From positions 1-64,000 of the forward strand of contig NZ_PDNW01000007.1 in the NCBI RefSeq assembly GCF_002849655.1: a stretch of DNA of 64,000 bases. Direction: 5' to 3'. This DNA is from Pollutimonas subterranea (GTDB taxonomy: Bacteria > Pseudomonadota > Gammaproteobacteria > Burkholderiales > Burkholderiaceae_B). Below, one piece after another: positions 37,842 through 46,997 of this stretch. Below the pieces are notes generated by a model that saw nothing but the letters and a program-made list of their open reading frames with translations, made no database searches and was not told where the DNA came from. How positions within the stretch are numbered: position 1 is the first letter of the stretch; each line of letters opens with the position of its first letter. A program made the position numbers and the translations under genes.

Positions 37842-38591
37842 CTACAGATATTTCTTGAACGTCGCCGCCGCAATGCACACCGCCACGCCGAGCAATGCGG
37901 CGCTGGGCAGCAGGATCAGCAGCGGGTTCACGCTGACCGGCAGTGCGAGGTAAGTCACCCACGGCAGCACGGCCAGCGGGATCAGGCTGGCCCTGGCGCG
38001 GTGATAGATGAACCCCGATTCGCGGCCCGCGCCGAAGCGGCGCACATCCCGGCGCACCAGGCCGTCCACCAGCCCGACGAAGGCGGCCATCAGGAACAGC
38101 GGCAGGGTCAGGCAAAGCACCAGCAGCCGCACGAGGAAGACCAGCGTCGTGTAGGCCGCCGCGATCAGGTAGCTCTCCACGTTCACGTAGACCAGGCCGA
38201 TGTAGTAGCGGAAATCCTTGGTCGGGCGATGGCTGCCGGCGCTGGCCTGCGCCGAGGCGTCGTGTATCCAGTCCAGCAGGCCGCTTTTCACGAACAGCCA
38301 GTCGTAGCCCTCCTCGACCAGCCGGTGCGCGGTGCGCCCCGGCTCCTGCACCAGCGCGCTGCGCGTGAAATGCGTGGAGAGCTGATCCAGCTCGTAGTGC
38401 AGCATGCCCTGGGCGTGACGCCAGCCCTGATCGGGCCAGAAGAAGTGCATGCCGACGCATTCGATCAGGATGCACAGCAGCAGCGCGCCGCACAGCACGC
38501 CGAAGAAGCGGAACGGCAACGTGACCAGGCCGGCGATCAGCCCCTGCTGTCGTTGCTGCTGGCGCTGTGCCGCGACGGCCGGGTCGCTCAT
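37842..38591 (-). CDS. TIGR03747 (PFL_4697-like) ICE membrane protein
   Basis: A 249-residue inner-membrane protein with helices near residues 20-45 and a larger cluster at 140-175 and 205-245. A typical segment is FRYYIGLVYVNVESYLIAAAY. The family is found in all PFGI-1-type elements directly after the coupling-protein gene; the role is thought to be in channel or coupling-complex assembly. Its start overlaps the traD stop by 4 nt. The gene is complete even though foreign DNA begins within about 20 nt of its stop codon. Confidence 0.85.
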   Translation of the reverse strand: MSDPAVAAQRQQQRQQGLIAGLVTLPFRFFGVLCGALLLCILIECVGMHFFWPDQGWRHAQGMLHYELDQLSTHFTRSALVQEPGRTAHRLVEEGYDWLFVKSGLLDWIHDASAQASAGSHRPTKDFRYYIGLVYVNVESYLIAAAYTTLVFLVRLLVLCLTLPLFLMAAFVGLVDGLVRRDVRRFGAGRESGFIYHRARASLIPLAVLPWVTYLALPVSVNPLLILLPSAALLGVAVCIAAATFKKYL

Positions 38592-40750
38592 GCTTCCACT
38601 CCGTCAGCGGCGGTCGCCATCTGTTTGAAGTCGTCCAGCAGGTCGGCGGGCAATGCGCCGTCCTGCAGGCCCTGCATGCCTTGGTTCTCCCACCAGTCGC
38701 CGGCCTCGACGTAGTGCTGGCGCATGTAGCCGGCCAACTGCTGCAGATCCTGGGGCATGGCCTCGTCGGGGTCGGGGGCCGGCAAGGGCATGCGCACCTT
38801 CCAGAGCGTGCCGCCCTCGATCAGCGCGAAGCACTGCCCCTTGGGCAAGGCCACCACATGTGCGGGCTCGATCAGCGGCACGCTGGTCGTGCTGATGCGG
38901 TCCTGGGTGCTGGACGTGAAGGCGGTGTTGCCGAGCGGATCGGAGCTGTCGGTGGCGCCGCTCATGATCGCGGTGGCATGGACATCGACCTTGGGCAGTT
39001 GCCGCGTCAGCAGTTCCGCGGTGGCGGTCTCTCTTACCCTCAACATGAAGAGGTTGTTGAAGTTGCCGATCACCTGGCCGGCTTTGGCGCGGTTGCCGAT
39101 GCGCGCCTCGATGTCCGAGAGCGTTTGCGTGTAGGCCGTCACCTGCACGCCCGCGCCGCCGCCCTTATTGACCATCGGGATGAACTCGTCGCCCATGAGT
39201 TCGTTGAACTCGTCGGCATGGACGTTGATGGGCACCTTCACGCCAGTCGCCGATCCGGGCAGGCCGTCGTCGATGCCGAACTTGTAGATGTGCCCCGCGA
39301 CGGAAACGAGGTCGGAGAACATGGAGTTGCCCACCGCTGCGGCCACTTCGGCATCGGACAACGCATCCAGCCCCACGTAGACCACCGCGCGTTTGCGGAT
39401 GATTTGCATCCAGTCGAAGATCGGCCGCGGGTCGGACAGGTCCGAATAGTTCGGTGCGAGCAGTTGCGCGATCTTGCCGGTGGTCAGCTTCTCCAGCAGC
39501 GGCAGCAGCGAGGCGACGATCTTGTCGAAGTAGGTCCGGTCGTAACGCACGGCGCTGCGCAGGCCATCGAGCACCGGGTCGTAGACGCGCACCTGCGACA
39601 GGTACTGCTCCAGCGCCACGACGCGCTTCTCGCGCCCGATCATGTTGCGCGGGATGTTCTTGTCGTTGAGCCTGGCTTCGAGCTGGACGATGACCTCCCA
39701 GGCCTTCGGCTCGTTCTTGGCGAAGTAGTGCTGGGCGTACTCGATGAACAGCGCGTCGATGTTGATGACGTGGCGCTGGATCAGCAGGTAGTCGGGCCGC
39801 TGCCCCAGCTCCACCAGGGCGCGGGCTATGATGTTGACGAAGCGCCAGGCGAACTCGCGGAATGCGGCGCTGTTGCCTTCGCCGGAGAGCTGGCCCGCGA
39901 TGCGGGTGGCGACCTCGGAGATGCGCCCGAAGCGGCCCACCGCGTTGTAGCGCGCGCTGATGTCCGGCCAGCCCAGGTGGAAGACGTAGAACTCGCCTTC
40001 GCGCCCCGCGCGCTTGGCCTCCACGTACATGCGTTTCAAGAGGTCGGCATCGCCCTTGGGGTCGAAAACGATCACCACCTCGTACTCGCCTGCCGCATTG
40101 CGGCGGCGGATGTCCTGCGTGATGAACAGCTCGGCCAGCCGCGTCTTGCCCACGCGCGTGGTGCCGAGCACAAGCGAGTGGCCCACGCGCTCGCCCAGCG
40201 GCAGCGTCACGTCGGTCTCGTGGGGTTCGATGCCGTGCAGCCGTGGCTGTCCGCCCACCGGCGGCAGCGGCCGGGCCGGATTGAAAGGGCTGTCCCAGGC
40301 CAGGACCCGCGCAAGCTTCGATAGTGGAAACGGCGCGAATTCCAGCCGCTCCTCCATCCGCCGCGCCGCGCGGTAGATCGCGGTCGGCTCCACGAATCGG
40401 CGGAACTCCGGCCGGTAGGTCTGCATCAGCCGGTGCGTGTGCCGCTGCTCCCACTTGAAACCCCGGCCGATGAACAGCCGTTGCTGGCTCACCGGCACGT
40501 CGCGGCTGATCATCACGTAGCGCGGCAGGCGGCGGATGTTGCGCCGGTAGCGCAGAATCGCCCAGGCGTCATTAAGGCGGATGGCGCCGAAGGTCAGGAA
40601 AGCCAGCGCCGCGCCCAGGCCGAGCAGCGGATTCAGCGCGAGCGACCACGGTGCCACCAGGCACAGAATCGCGGCGCCGGTGCAGACCGCCACGGTGTAA
40701 AGCTCCACCGCTGGCCGCAGCAGAACCTCGACCGCATGCGGCTGGGCCAT
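38588..40750 (-). CDS. traD: TraD-type conjugative coupling protein
   Basis: A 720-residue type IV coupling ATPase that links the relaxase-DNA complex to the mating channel. Two N-terminal membrane helices lie at about 15-60. The Walker A motif LVLGTTRVGKTRLAEL is near residue 190, Walker B lies in NVHADEFNEL (around 505), and a QVTAYTQTLSDIEAR motif follows. The ATG at 40750 gives the usual N-terminus MAQPHAVEVLLRP. It is coupled to TIGR03747 by a 4-nt overlap. Length and motifs are normal, so the ICE keeps its coupling function. Confidence 0.93.
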   Translation of the reverse strand: MAQPHAVEVLLRPAVELYTVAVCTGAAILCLVAPWSLALNPLLGLGAALAFLTFGAIRLNDAWAILRYRRNIRRLPRYVMISRDVPVSQQRLFIGRGFKWEQRHTHRLMQTYRPEFRRFVEPTAIYRAARRMEERLEFAPFPLSKLARVLAWDSPFNPARPLPPVGGQPRLHGIEPHETDVTLPLGERVGHSLVLGTTRVGKTRLAELFITQDIRRRNAAGEYEVVIVFDPKGDADLLKRMYVEAKRAGREGEFYVFHLGWPDISARYNAVGRFGRISEVATRIAGQLSGEGNSAAFREFAWRFVNIIARALVELGQRPDYLLIQRHVINIDALFIEYAQHYFAKNEPKAWEVIVQLEARLNDKNIPRNMIGREKRVVALEQYLSQVRVYDPVLDGLRSAVRYDRTYFDKIVASLLPLLEKLTTGKIAQLLAPNYSDLSDPRPIFDWMQIIRKRAVVYVGLDALSDAEVAAAVGNSMFSDLVSVAGHIYKFGIDDGLPGSATGVKVPINVHADEFNELMGDEFIPMVNKGGGAGVQVTAYTQTLSDIEARIGNRAKAGQVIGNFNNLFMLRVRETATAELLTRQLPKVDVHATAIMSGATDSSDPLGNTAFTSSTQDRISTTSVPLIEPAHVVALPKGQCFALIEGGTLWKVRMPLPAPDPDEAMPQDLQQLAGYMRQHYVEAGDWWENQGMQGLQDGALPADLLDDFKQMATAADGVEA

Positions 40751-40758
40751 TTGCGCAC

Positions 40759-41292
40759 CTACTGCTCGACGCCGGTGGACGTGATGAGCACCGGGTAGTG
40801 GCGCAGGCCCAGGCGCTGGGCCAGGTCGTCGCCCGAGGCCGGCGCGAGGGTCAGGCCGGGCGCCAGGTGGCGCAGCTCGACCAGCGCCGCCGTCGACTCC
40901 ACGTTGACCACCAGGCCCACGGCGCCCAGCTCTCGCAACGTGGCGTGGCGCTGCCGCAGCCAAGCGCGCGAGCGTGTGTCGTCGCCGACCAGGAACAGCG
41001 GCGTCAGGCCCGGCGCGCGGATCACGCGGCGCGGCACGTCACCCGGTGACAGGTTCGCCGAGCGCACTGGCAGCATCGCGACTTCGGCCTCGGCCGAGTT
41101 GCCCACGCGCGGGCGTGGCAGCGGGGCTGGCCGCGCGGTGTCGTCCGGCTGCGGATTCAAGGGCTGGTAGTACGGCAGTGCGGACGCGCCGCCGCGGTCC
41201 TCGACCACGATCAGTGGCGCGGAGGCGGTCTGGGCGAAGACGGTGGTCGTGGACAGCAGCCCGATGGCGGCGATGAGGACAATGTGGTTCAT
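40759..41292 (-). CDS. TIGR03765 (PFL_4695-like) ICE protein
   Basis: A 177-residue exported protein with a signal peptide ending in TTTVFA (residue 20). The mature part begins QTASAPLIVVEDRGGASALPYY, the characteristic start of the family, and ends with a TrbC-like alpha/beta region (LGLRHYPVLITSTGVEQ). ATG at 41292 overlaps the transglycosylase stop by 4 nt. Role in mating is unproven; it is always found between transglycosylase and traD. Confidence 0.87.
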   Translation of the reverse strand: MNHIVLIAAIGLLSTTTVFAQTASAPLIVVEDRGGASALPYYQPLNPQPDDTARPAPLPRPRVGNSAEAEVAMLPVRSANLSPGDVPRRVIRAPGLTPLFLVGDDTRSRAWLRQRHATLRELGAVGLVVNVESTAALVELRHLAPGLTLAPASGDDLAQRLGLRHYPVLITSTGVEQ

Positions 41293-41909
41293 GGCGTGGT
41301 GCCCTGGAGGGTTGTAACGGGAGCGCCAGGGCCGAGCACGCGAGTCAGGTGCCGATGCACGCTGCGCCGGTAGCGCGCTGCGGGGGCGCCCCCGGCCGGG
41401 CGGTGGTAGCGGCCGATGGCGAGCAGCCAGTCCTCGCCCGGCGTGTGCTGCTCGCGCAGGATCTCGGTGGCGATGGCGAGGTTGCGGTAGGGGTCCAGCA
41501 GTTCGCAGGGCTGCGCATAGCGCTGCGCGTGGTAGCCGAGATTGACCTGGCCGAGCCCGGCGTCGATGCGGGTGGCAGACGTGCGCTTGAGCGCCTGGCG
41601 CAGTCCCGCGCAGGCCTCGGCGCGGGTGGCATAGCGGTACGGCTTGCCGGCGACGTTGAGCGTCCACGGCCAGGGCACCAGGCGCCCGCGCAGCCGGGTG
41701 CCGCTCTCTTGCAGGGCCACGGCGTACAGCACCGCCGCTGGTACGTCTGCACGATGCGCCGCCAGTTGATAGGCCGGCGGCGGCACTTCCCGCGCCAGGG
41801 CGGCCAACGCCCAGCCGCCGGTGGCGAGCAGCAGCACGGCGCTGGCGCAGCGGATGGCGACGCGGGATGGCCGACGCTCCCGGCCCGGAATACCTATTGC
41901 CGCTGCCAT
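41289..41909 (-). CDS. Lytic transglycosylase of the transfer system
   Basis: A 206-residue protein with an N-terminal membrane segment (about 20-38) and an SLT-type domain. The catalytic Glu is E68 in YAVALQESGTRLRG, followed by the conserved GLGQVNLGYHA. It should open peptidoglycan locally to let the mating channel cross the wall. The start at 41909 overlaps the upstream TIGR03759 gene by 16 nt. The enzyme is small but of typical size for VirB1-like proteins. Confidence 0.88.
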   Translation of the reverse strand: MAAAIGIPGRERRPSRVAIRCASAVLLLATGGWALAALAREVPPPAYQLAAHRADVPAAVLYAVALQESGTRLRGRLVPWPWTLNVAGKPYRYATRAEACAGLRQALKRTSATRIDAGLGQVNLGYHAQRYAQPCELLDPYRNLAIATEILREQHTPGEDWLLAIGRYHRPAGGAPAARYRRSVHRHLTRVLGPGAPVTTLQGTTP

Positions 41910-42610
41910 TGGCCGTTCACCTCGCGCACGACGGCCGGCAGATCGCCGGGGAGGCTGAGCGACAGCCAGCGCCCTGCATCGTGGTTGAGCGTGATGGTGC
42001 GGGCGCGCACCCTGGCCGGGTCGATGCCCGCCCGGGTGGCCCACTGCCGGATTCGCGCGTCGTCCTGACGGCTGCCGACCATGTAGAGATCGAAGGCCGT
42101 GCCGGCCGCCTGCAACTGCTGCACGCGCTGCGCGCACGGTGCGCAGTCGGCCTTGACGAAGACCGCTAGGCGCCCGGAACCGGTGTTTCCGGCGCCCTGC
42201 GCCTTGGCGCCGGGCAGGCTCACGCGCGGCTGGCCGGGAAACAGGCGCTGCCACGCCGCGTCGTAGGCCCGCTGGTAGGCCAGCGTCTTGCCGACGCGCC
42301 GGGCCTCGGCCTGCACCTGCAACTCCGCGTAGCGCCTGCGCTCCTCCTCGCTGCGGGCCTCGATGCCCAGCGCCGTGAGCGGATCGAGCTGGGGGGAATG
42401 CACGCCGAGCGGCCCCTGCATCAATTGTCGGAAGCGTGCCCACTCCTCGGGTTGCAGGCCCCAGTCCCGCGCTTGACGCTCGTCGAGCGCCGCATCGGTG
42501 TTGGGCTGTACCTGGCTGGGCACCACGCGCGCATTCGTCACCGGAGATTGCGCGGAGGCCCCCAGGGAGACGGACAGAAGAACGGCAGCAAGCATCGGCC
42601 GCAGGGTCAT
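41894..42610 (-). CDS. TIGR03759 (PFL_4693-like) ICE protein with CxxC
   Basis: A 238-residue exported protein, signal peptide ending near GASA (residue 20). The middle holds the family segment WGLQPEEWARFRQLMQGP. The C-terminal half is a thioredoxin-like domain with a CAPC motif at 156-159 (FVKADCAPC). The pair suggests redox or disulfide-isomerase activity in the periplasm. It is a conserved gene at the start of this mating block. Confidence 0.87.
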   Translation of the reverse strand: MTLRPMLAAVLLSVSLGASAQSPVTNARVVPSQVQPNTDAALDERQARDWGLQPEEWARFRQLMQGPLGVHSPQLDPLTALGIEARSEEERRRYAELQVQAEARRVGKTLAYQRAYDAAWQRLFPGQPRVSLPGAKAQGAGNTGSGRLAVFVKADCAPCAQRVQQLQAAGTAFDLYMVGSRQDDARIRQWATRAGIDPARVRARTITLNHDAGRWLSLSLPGDLPAVVREVNGQWQRQ

Positions 42611-42621
42611 GGCCCGCCCTC

Positions 42622-43269
42622 CTACGGCACGGCAAGGCGCTGCACCTGGCCGTCCACGCGGAACACGGCGGCGCGAGCCTCGATGGATTGCAGGTGCCAG
42701 CCGCTCTCCGCGTCACCCTCGCGCAGCAGCCGGACACTGCCGAGCGAGGTGGCGGCCATGGGTGCGACCGACAGGAAGCGCTCGCCGCCGCGCAGTTCCA
42801 CGCCGACCACCTGGAACGGTGGAGCCGGCAGCGCCGGCTTTGTCACCTCGGGTGCTCGACGGGCGGCGACGGCGGTAGTTTTGCGGGCTTCTTCCAGACG
42901 GGTTTCGATCCCGTGCACACGAGCCTGCAAGGTCTGCAGGTCGATGGCGAGGCTGTCCGCAGACTGTGCCGCCTCGACACGCGCGATGCGCTCGTCCAGC
43001 GCCTGTTGCGCGGTGGCGAATTCGGCCTGGCTGAGCGGCGTAGGCCGGCGCCTGTCCACCTCGGCCTGCTGTTCGAGTTCGGCCAGCCGCAGGCCCAGCG
43101 CCTGGACATGGGCGTCCTGCGCACTGGCCTCGGCCTGTTCGGTGAGACGCGACAGGCCGACACTGTTGACGACGGCCAGGGTGCTTGTGAGCAGCAGCCA
43201 GACGGTCGCGGCGATCTTGAGCCAACGCGTGCGGGAACTGCGCTCGGATGGCGCTTGGGGAAAGGTCAT
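42622..43269 (-). CDS. Membrane-anchored coiled-coil protein of the pil/transfer region
   Basis: A 215-residue protein with one membrane helix at about 17-38, a coiled coil at about 42-130 (LRLAELEQQAEVDRR, ALDERIARVEAAQ) and a C-terminal beta domain with VVGVELRGGERFLSV. I recognise it as the protein usually encoded between PilL and TIGR03759, but its function is not known. Start overlaps the PilL-like stop by 4 nt. Confidence 0.65.
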   Translation of the reverse strand: MTFPQAPSERSSRTRWLKIAATVWLLLTSTLAVVNSVGLSRLTEQAEASAQDAHVQALGLRLAELEQQAEVDRRRPTPLSQAEFATAQQALDERIARVEAAQSADSLAIDLQTLQARVHGIETRLEEARKTTAVAARRAPEVTKPALPAPPFQVVGVELRGGERFLSVAPMAATSLGSVRLLREGDAESGWHLQSIEARAAVFRVDGQVQRLAVP

Positions 43270-43814
43270 GGCTGCAGTTCCTCGGGCCGGTGGGCGTCCG
43301 GCACGGGCGTGGCGGTGCCGGGCGGGTTGGCGGAAAGGAAGGTGGGAGCACCGTGCCGGCTGAAGCAGACCTGGCGGGTCAAGTCATCGACCGACAGCTC
43401 CCAGGTGGGGCCGGCAAGGGTCAGCAAGGCATCGCGCAGCATCAGCGGACCCACGTGCAGATGTGCGGCAGGCAGCGGCAGCGCGTAAAGCGTGGCGGCC
43501 TCGGCCGCATCGCAGAGCCGGTAGCCCGAGCGCAGGAGCACATGGCGCATGGCATCGCCCACGCTGGCATCGAGCATGGGCGGAATCGAGACCACCACCG
43601 CCTGCTGCAAGAGATCACGCTGCGCGGGCTCCGGCACCAGCTCGACCAGGGTGTAGCGGCCGTAGCGGGCCACGGGCACCAGTCGCTGCTCCGAAGCTGG
43701 CTCGTCGGGCGGTGCTTCTATGTGGTCAGGGGTGGCCGGTGTCGTCGTGCAGCCGGACAGCAGGCCGCTGAGCACGGCGAAGATGCAGAGAAAACGAGGC
43801 AGAGACGGCAGCAT
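43266..43814 (-). CDS. PilL-N-domain lipoprotein (TIGR03748-like)
   Basis: A 182-residue lipoprotein, lipobox LLSGC giving a lipidated Cys near residue 21. The C-terminal part contains YTLVELVPEPAQRDLL, RHVLLRSGYRLCD and LRDALLTLAGPTW, the pattern of the PilL N-terminal domain (a secretin-associated fold). I used the ATG at 43814; a second one four codons upstream is possible. PAPI-1-type elements carry a whole pil operon next to this gene; here only this part remains and the chromate cargo follows upstream. Confidence 0.82.
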   Translation of the reverse strand: MLPSLPRFLCIFAVLSGLLSGCTTTPATPDHIEAPPDEPASEQRLVPVARYGRYTLVELVPEPAQRDLLQQAVVVSIPPMLDASVGDAMRHVLLRSGYRLCDAAEAATLYALPLPAAHLHVGPLMLRDALLTLAGPTWELSVDDLTRQVCFSRHGAPTFLSANPPGTATPVPDAHRPEELQP

Positions 43815-43826
43815 GTGGCACCCCAT

Positions 43827-44201
43827 GGCGATGAGATGCCTTCACCATTGCAGAACCGTGCTGCGCGGGATGCCGGAAATCCGAAACGCGCGGCGCCCCG
43901 TTTCCGAGGGAAGTCAGGACGGGTTCGGGCCCGTCATTTCGCCGGTGGCGATGGCGCTCGGGTTCGCCGTTGAAGACGCCGCCCGGTCCGGCAAGTGCGG
44001 CCGCACCGGTTCGATCCGCTCGATGAACCGGCGAAGTTGCTCCGGTGACTCGGTGCTCCGACACGGCAGCTGGTCTTCGATGATCAGGATGCGCATGACG
44101 GCACCGTTCCAGACGGATGCCGTCAATCTATGGCCCGCTTCGCGACCGGTCTACTGAAGTGTTTCTGACTTTCCCATCAGGATCGGGCGCGGGGACCGGC
44201 C
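43827..44201. other. Gap between pilL-like gene and chromate cargo; a doubtful short frame only
   Basis: This 375-nt stretch marks the border of the chromate cargo. On the minus strand a 60-codon frame (44096 to 43914) begins MRILIIEDQ, like the start of a response regulator, but continues into non-matching sequence and lacks a ribosome site. It is at best a fragment. No other gene, repeat or clear insertion-sequence end is visible. Confidence 0.3.
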
Positions 44202-45416
44202 TCACGGCGTCGCCTCCCCGTGCCGTCGGAAGGCGCGCCAGAGCGCGAGGTCATAGGCAATCTTCAGCGCGCCACAGGCCACCAGCGGTGCGGCCAGCCA
44301 GCCGGCGGCGAACAGCGCGCCACCGATGGCCGGGCTCACCGCGGCCGCGAGGCTCCTGGGCACGGCGGTGAAGCTTGCCGCCGCGGCGCGCTCAGCCGGC
44401 GTGACTACCGCCATGACGAAGGCCGAGCGCGTCGGCACGTCCATCTGCGACAGGGCGCTGCGCAGGAACAGCAACGCGAGCGCCACCGGCAGACTCTCGG
44501 CGAGGGCGGCGAGGATCAGGCAGACGCTCGACGGGATGTGGGTGAACACCATCGTGTTGACGAGGCCGATGCGGCGCGCCACCCAGGGCGCTGCGAGCTG
44601 GGAGCCTGCCGAGAGCAGCCCCGCCCAGAAGAAGAACTGGCCGGCGGCGGCGAGCGAGAGGTCGAAGCGCTCGAACAGCCAGAGCGCGAGCAAGGTGTTG
44701 ACGATCAGTCCTCCGGCGAAGGCGTCGACCGAGAACAGCGCGGCCAGTTTGATCACGATGCCGCGCGAAGGCCCCAGTGGTGCGGGCGGCGCCGCCTGTG
44801 CGTGGACCGGATGGTTCGGCAGCGTGCGGTAAAGAAGGAAGATCGCGACGCCGGTCAGCCCGTAGGCGACGAACATGAGGCGCAGCGCGTCGAGCTGCAC
44901 CAGGCCCGCATTCGTCAGGGTTTGCGGAATGGCCGTCGCCAGGGAACCGGCCGCGGCGCACAAGGCGCCGACGAAGGTGTAGCGCGCGAAGAGGAAGGTG
45001 CGCGCCTCGCCCTGCGCCGACTCGGCCAAGCGGGCGTGCTCCAGCGGCAGGAAGACGCTGACGTCGCCGGAGCTGGGATTCATCGTGCCGACGAAGGCGA
45101 CGAGCAGCAGCGGCCAGAAGTCGCCAACGCCACCCAGGCCGGCCAGCAGCAGACCGGTCAGGCACATCAGTCCGGCGGCGGCGAGCAGCAGCCGGCGCTG
45201 CGGGAAGTGATGTCCCCACTGGCCTACCGCCAGGGTCGCCAGCGCCGAGCCGAGCAGTGTGGCGGTACTGATCAGCCCGACTTCCCATGTGCCCAGCCCC
45301 AAGGCCAGCAGATAGACCGGCAGCAGGATGGCGACATAACCGTCGGTGAAGGCCCGCAGCGCCCGGCCGACGAGCAGCAGGCGCGCCTCGGGCGCGGCCC
45401 CGGCGGGTAGCAGCAT
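44202..45416 (-). CDS. MFS permease of the chromate cluster
   Basis: A 404-residue major facilitator protein with about twelve helices in two halves (for example LGTWEVGLISTATLLGSALATLAVG in the first, and LPVALALLFLRSALSQMDVPTRSAF in the second). The start ATG overlaps the stop of the ChrB-C-like gene by one base, so it is translationally coupled. MFS genes of this kind recur at the end of chromate-resistance clusters; the substrate is not known. The gene is intact. Confidence 0.8.
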   Translation of the reverse strand: MLLPAGAAPEARLLLVGRALRAFTDGYVAILLPVYLLALGLGTWEVGLISTATLLGSALATLAVGQWGHHFPQRRLLLAAAGLMCLTGLLLAGLGGVGDFWPLLLVAFVGTMNPSSGDVSVFLPLEHARLAESAQGEARTFLFARYTFVGALCAAAGSLATAIPQTLTNAGLVQLDALRLMFVAYGLTGVAIFLLYRTLPNHPVHAQAAPPAPLGPSRGIVIKLAALFSVDAFAGGLIVNTLLALWLFERFDLSLAAAGQFFFWAGLLSAGSQLAAPWVARRIGLVNTMVFTHIPSSVCLILAALAESLPVALALLFLRSALSQMDVPTRSAFVMAVVTPAERAAAASFTAVPRSLAAAVSPAIGGALFAAGWLAAPLVACGALKIAYDLALWRAFRRHGEATP

Positions 45417-45871
45417 CACTTCGAGCCGAGCAGCCGCGCGACCTTCTTCAGCGGCGTATCCGCACACCAGGCGTAGAGCGCGTCGTACATCACTATGCCT
45501 GCCTTCAGCATCTCGTGGTCGTCGGCGAAGTTGAGCGACAGCCCTTTCGAGATGGCCAGCAGGCCGGCCGCTTCCTTCGCCAGTTGCGGCTGGGCGCAGT
45601 CGGCGGCGCGCACGATGATGGCCAGCTTCTGCAAGGACGGGTCCGTCAGCTGGTATTTGGCGATGAAAGCATCGAAGCTGCATTGATCGCCGTGGTGACC
45701 CAGTTCCACCCCGGAGACGTCATAGGGGGTAGCCCCAGTCTCGGCGGCGATCCTCATGACGTCGCCCGACGGCACGTAGAGAAACTCCGGGCTTTCGTCG
45801 ATGAAGCGGGCAATCAGCCAGGGACAGGCGATGCGGTCGATTTTCGGGCGTTCACGGGTAATCCATTGCAT
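45416..45871 (-). CDS. ChrB C-terminal-domain protein (stand-alone)
   Basis: A 151-residue protein corresponding to the C-terminal chromate-resistance domain of ChrB: RPKIDRIACPWLIARFIDE, then YDVSGVELGHHGDQCSFDAF. The regulator gene chrB in this same cluster carries a related domain with RARPWVDRLASAWLIRRFID. Conserved Asp, His and Cys residues could bind metal. It lacks the N-terminal DNA-binding part, so it is not a regulator by itself. Located between the DUF1259 and MFS genes. Confidence 0.85.
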   Translation of the reverse strand: MQWITRERPKIDRIACPWLIARFIDESPEFLYVPSGDVMRIAAETGATPYDVSGVELGHHGDQCSFDAFIAKYQLTDPSLQKLAIIVRAADCAQPQLAKEAAGLLAISKGLSLNFADDHEMLKAGIVMYDALYAWCADTPLKKVARLLGSK

Positions 45872-45972
45872 GACGGTCTCCTACTCTTGTTTCTGAGCGT
45901 TCGAACTGCCAGCCCTCGCCGCAATCAGGCAAGCCACGAGGCAGGGCAAAGAGCGCCAGGGGCCGGCCCGCG

Positions 45973-46875
45973 TCATTTCACGGCCTTCTGTGCGTCCAAA
46001 GTCCTTTTCAACGACTGCGCCAGCTCCGCCGCTTTGCCTTTGCCCCAGTAGTGCAGAAAGACGTAGCGCGGCTCCTCGTGCGTCATGTGGTTGTGGATCG
46101 CCACGATGTTGATTCCTTCTCGCCGCAACACCTTGAGTACGGTCTGGAGTTCCTCCTCACGCATCGCGAAGTCACCGTCCACCACGGCCCGCTCGTCGGT
46201 CCCTGCAAACGCAGCCCAGGTGTTGACGCCCATCTCATTGCCGACGGGTGTGCCGTACATCTTCGCCTCGCGCCCGAAGCTCACCTTGACCATGCCGTCC
46301 TTCACTTGCGGCTTGGCGCCGAGGATTTCCTCGATGCGCGCCGCGGTGATGCTGCTGGGCGTGGGAATGCTGCCGCCAAAGGCCTTTGCGGGTTTGGGTT
46401 GGCTTGCTCGCACCTGCGCGACCCGGTCATACACAGCCTTGACCCCTGTGGCCAGTTGCCGCGCATCGCCCATCCCGCCGATGTGCATGAAGTAAACCTT
46501 GGGCTGGTCGAAGAAGAAGTGGTTGTGCAGCGCCGTCACTTCCAGGCCGGCTTCAAGAGCGGCGCTCATGGCCGGATTGACCTCGTCCTCGAACAGCACC
46601 GTGTCGCCCATCATCATCGTGCTGCCGCCCATCGGCGTGAATGCAGCCCACGATGTCAGGCCCATGAAGGGGGGCATCGTCCAGCGATCCACGCTGATCT
46701 TCACGTCATCGCGCGGCTTGCTGACCTTGAAGACGTTCTCGGTCTTGTTGTAGTTGCCCTTGAGTCCCGTCACGGACTCGATCGTTGCCGTGTCGACCGT
46801 CGGTCCGGCCGCAACGGCCATTTGCATGCAGACTGCTGTTGCTGCGGCGAAAAGGATTCGGGTTTTACGGGTCAT
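45973..46875 (-). CDS. Exported DUF1259 (LppY/LpqO-type) protein
   Basis: A 300-residue protein with a signal peptide ending in MQMAVAA (residue 23). It contains two similar DUF1259 halves: ITALHNHFFFDQPKVYFMHI-type and NIVAIHNHMTHEEPRYVFLHYWG-type segments, each with a HNH-x-(9-11)-H pattern that could hold metal. ATG at 46875 has AGGAGG-like sequence 4-9 nt upstream. The family is often next to chrA and is linked with chromate or oxidative stress, without a known reaction. The 100-nt gap after it separates it from the ChrB-C-like gene. Confidence 0.85.
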   Translation of the reverse strand: MTRKTRILFAAATAVCMQMAVAAGPTVDTATIESVTGLKGNYNKTENVFKVSKPRDDVKISVDRWTMPPFMGLTSWAAFTPMGGSTMMMGDTVLFEDEVNPAMSAALEAGLEVTALHNHFFFDQPKVYFMHIGGMGDARQLATGVKAVYDRVAQVRASQPKPAKAFGGSIPTPSSITAARIEEILGAKPQVKDGMVKVSFGREAKMYGTPVGNEMGVNTWAAFAGTDERAVVDGDFAMREEELQTVLKVLRREGINIVAIHNHMTHEEPRYVFLHYWGKGKAAELAQSLKRTLDAQKAVK

Positions 46876-46997
46876 ATTACCTCCTGGTGGGGATAAACGA
46901 TCAACACATCGTTCCGGGCGCCTCCCTCCCGCAGCAGGATTGAACGTACTGGCGAGTTCGGATTTCGGGGTTTCGGGTTTGATGGTGCGGTCCATGT

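Noticed and set aside
36974-37873. 299-codon minus-strand frame opposite the AAA ATPase piece, considered as a replacement mating gene
   Set aside because: It has no membrane segment or pilin-like pattern and is the mirror of the conserved ATPase sequence.
43914-44096. Short frame starting MRILIIEDQ, like a response regulator
   Set aside because: Only nine residues match the pattern, the rest does not, and there is no ribosome site; kept only as a note on the gap.
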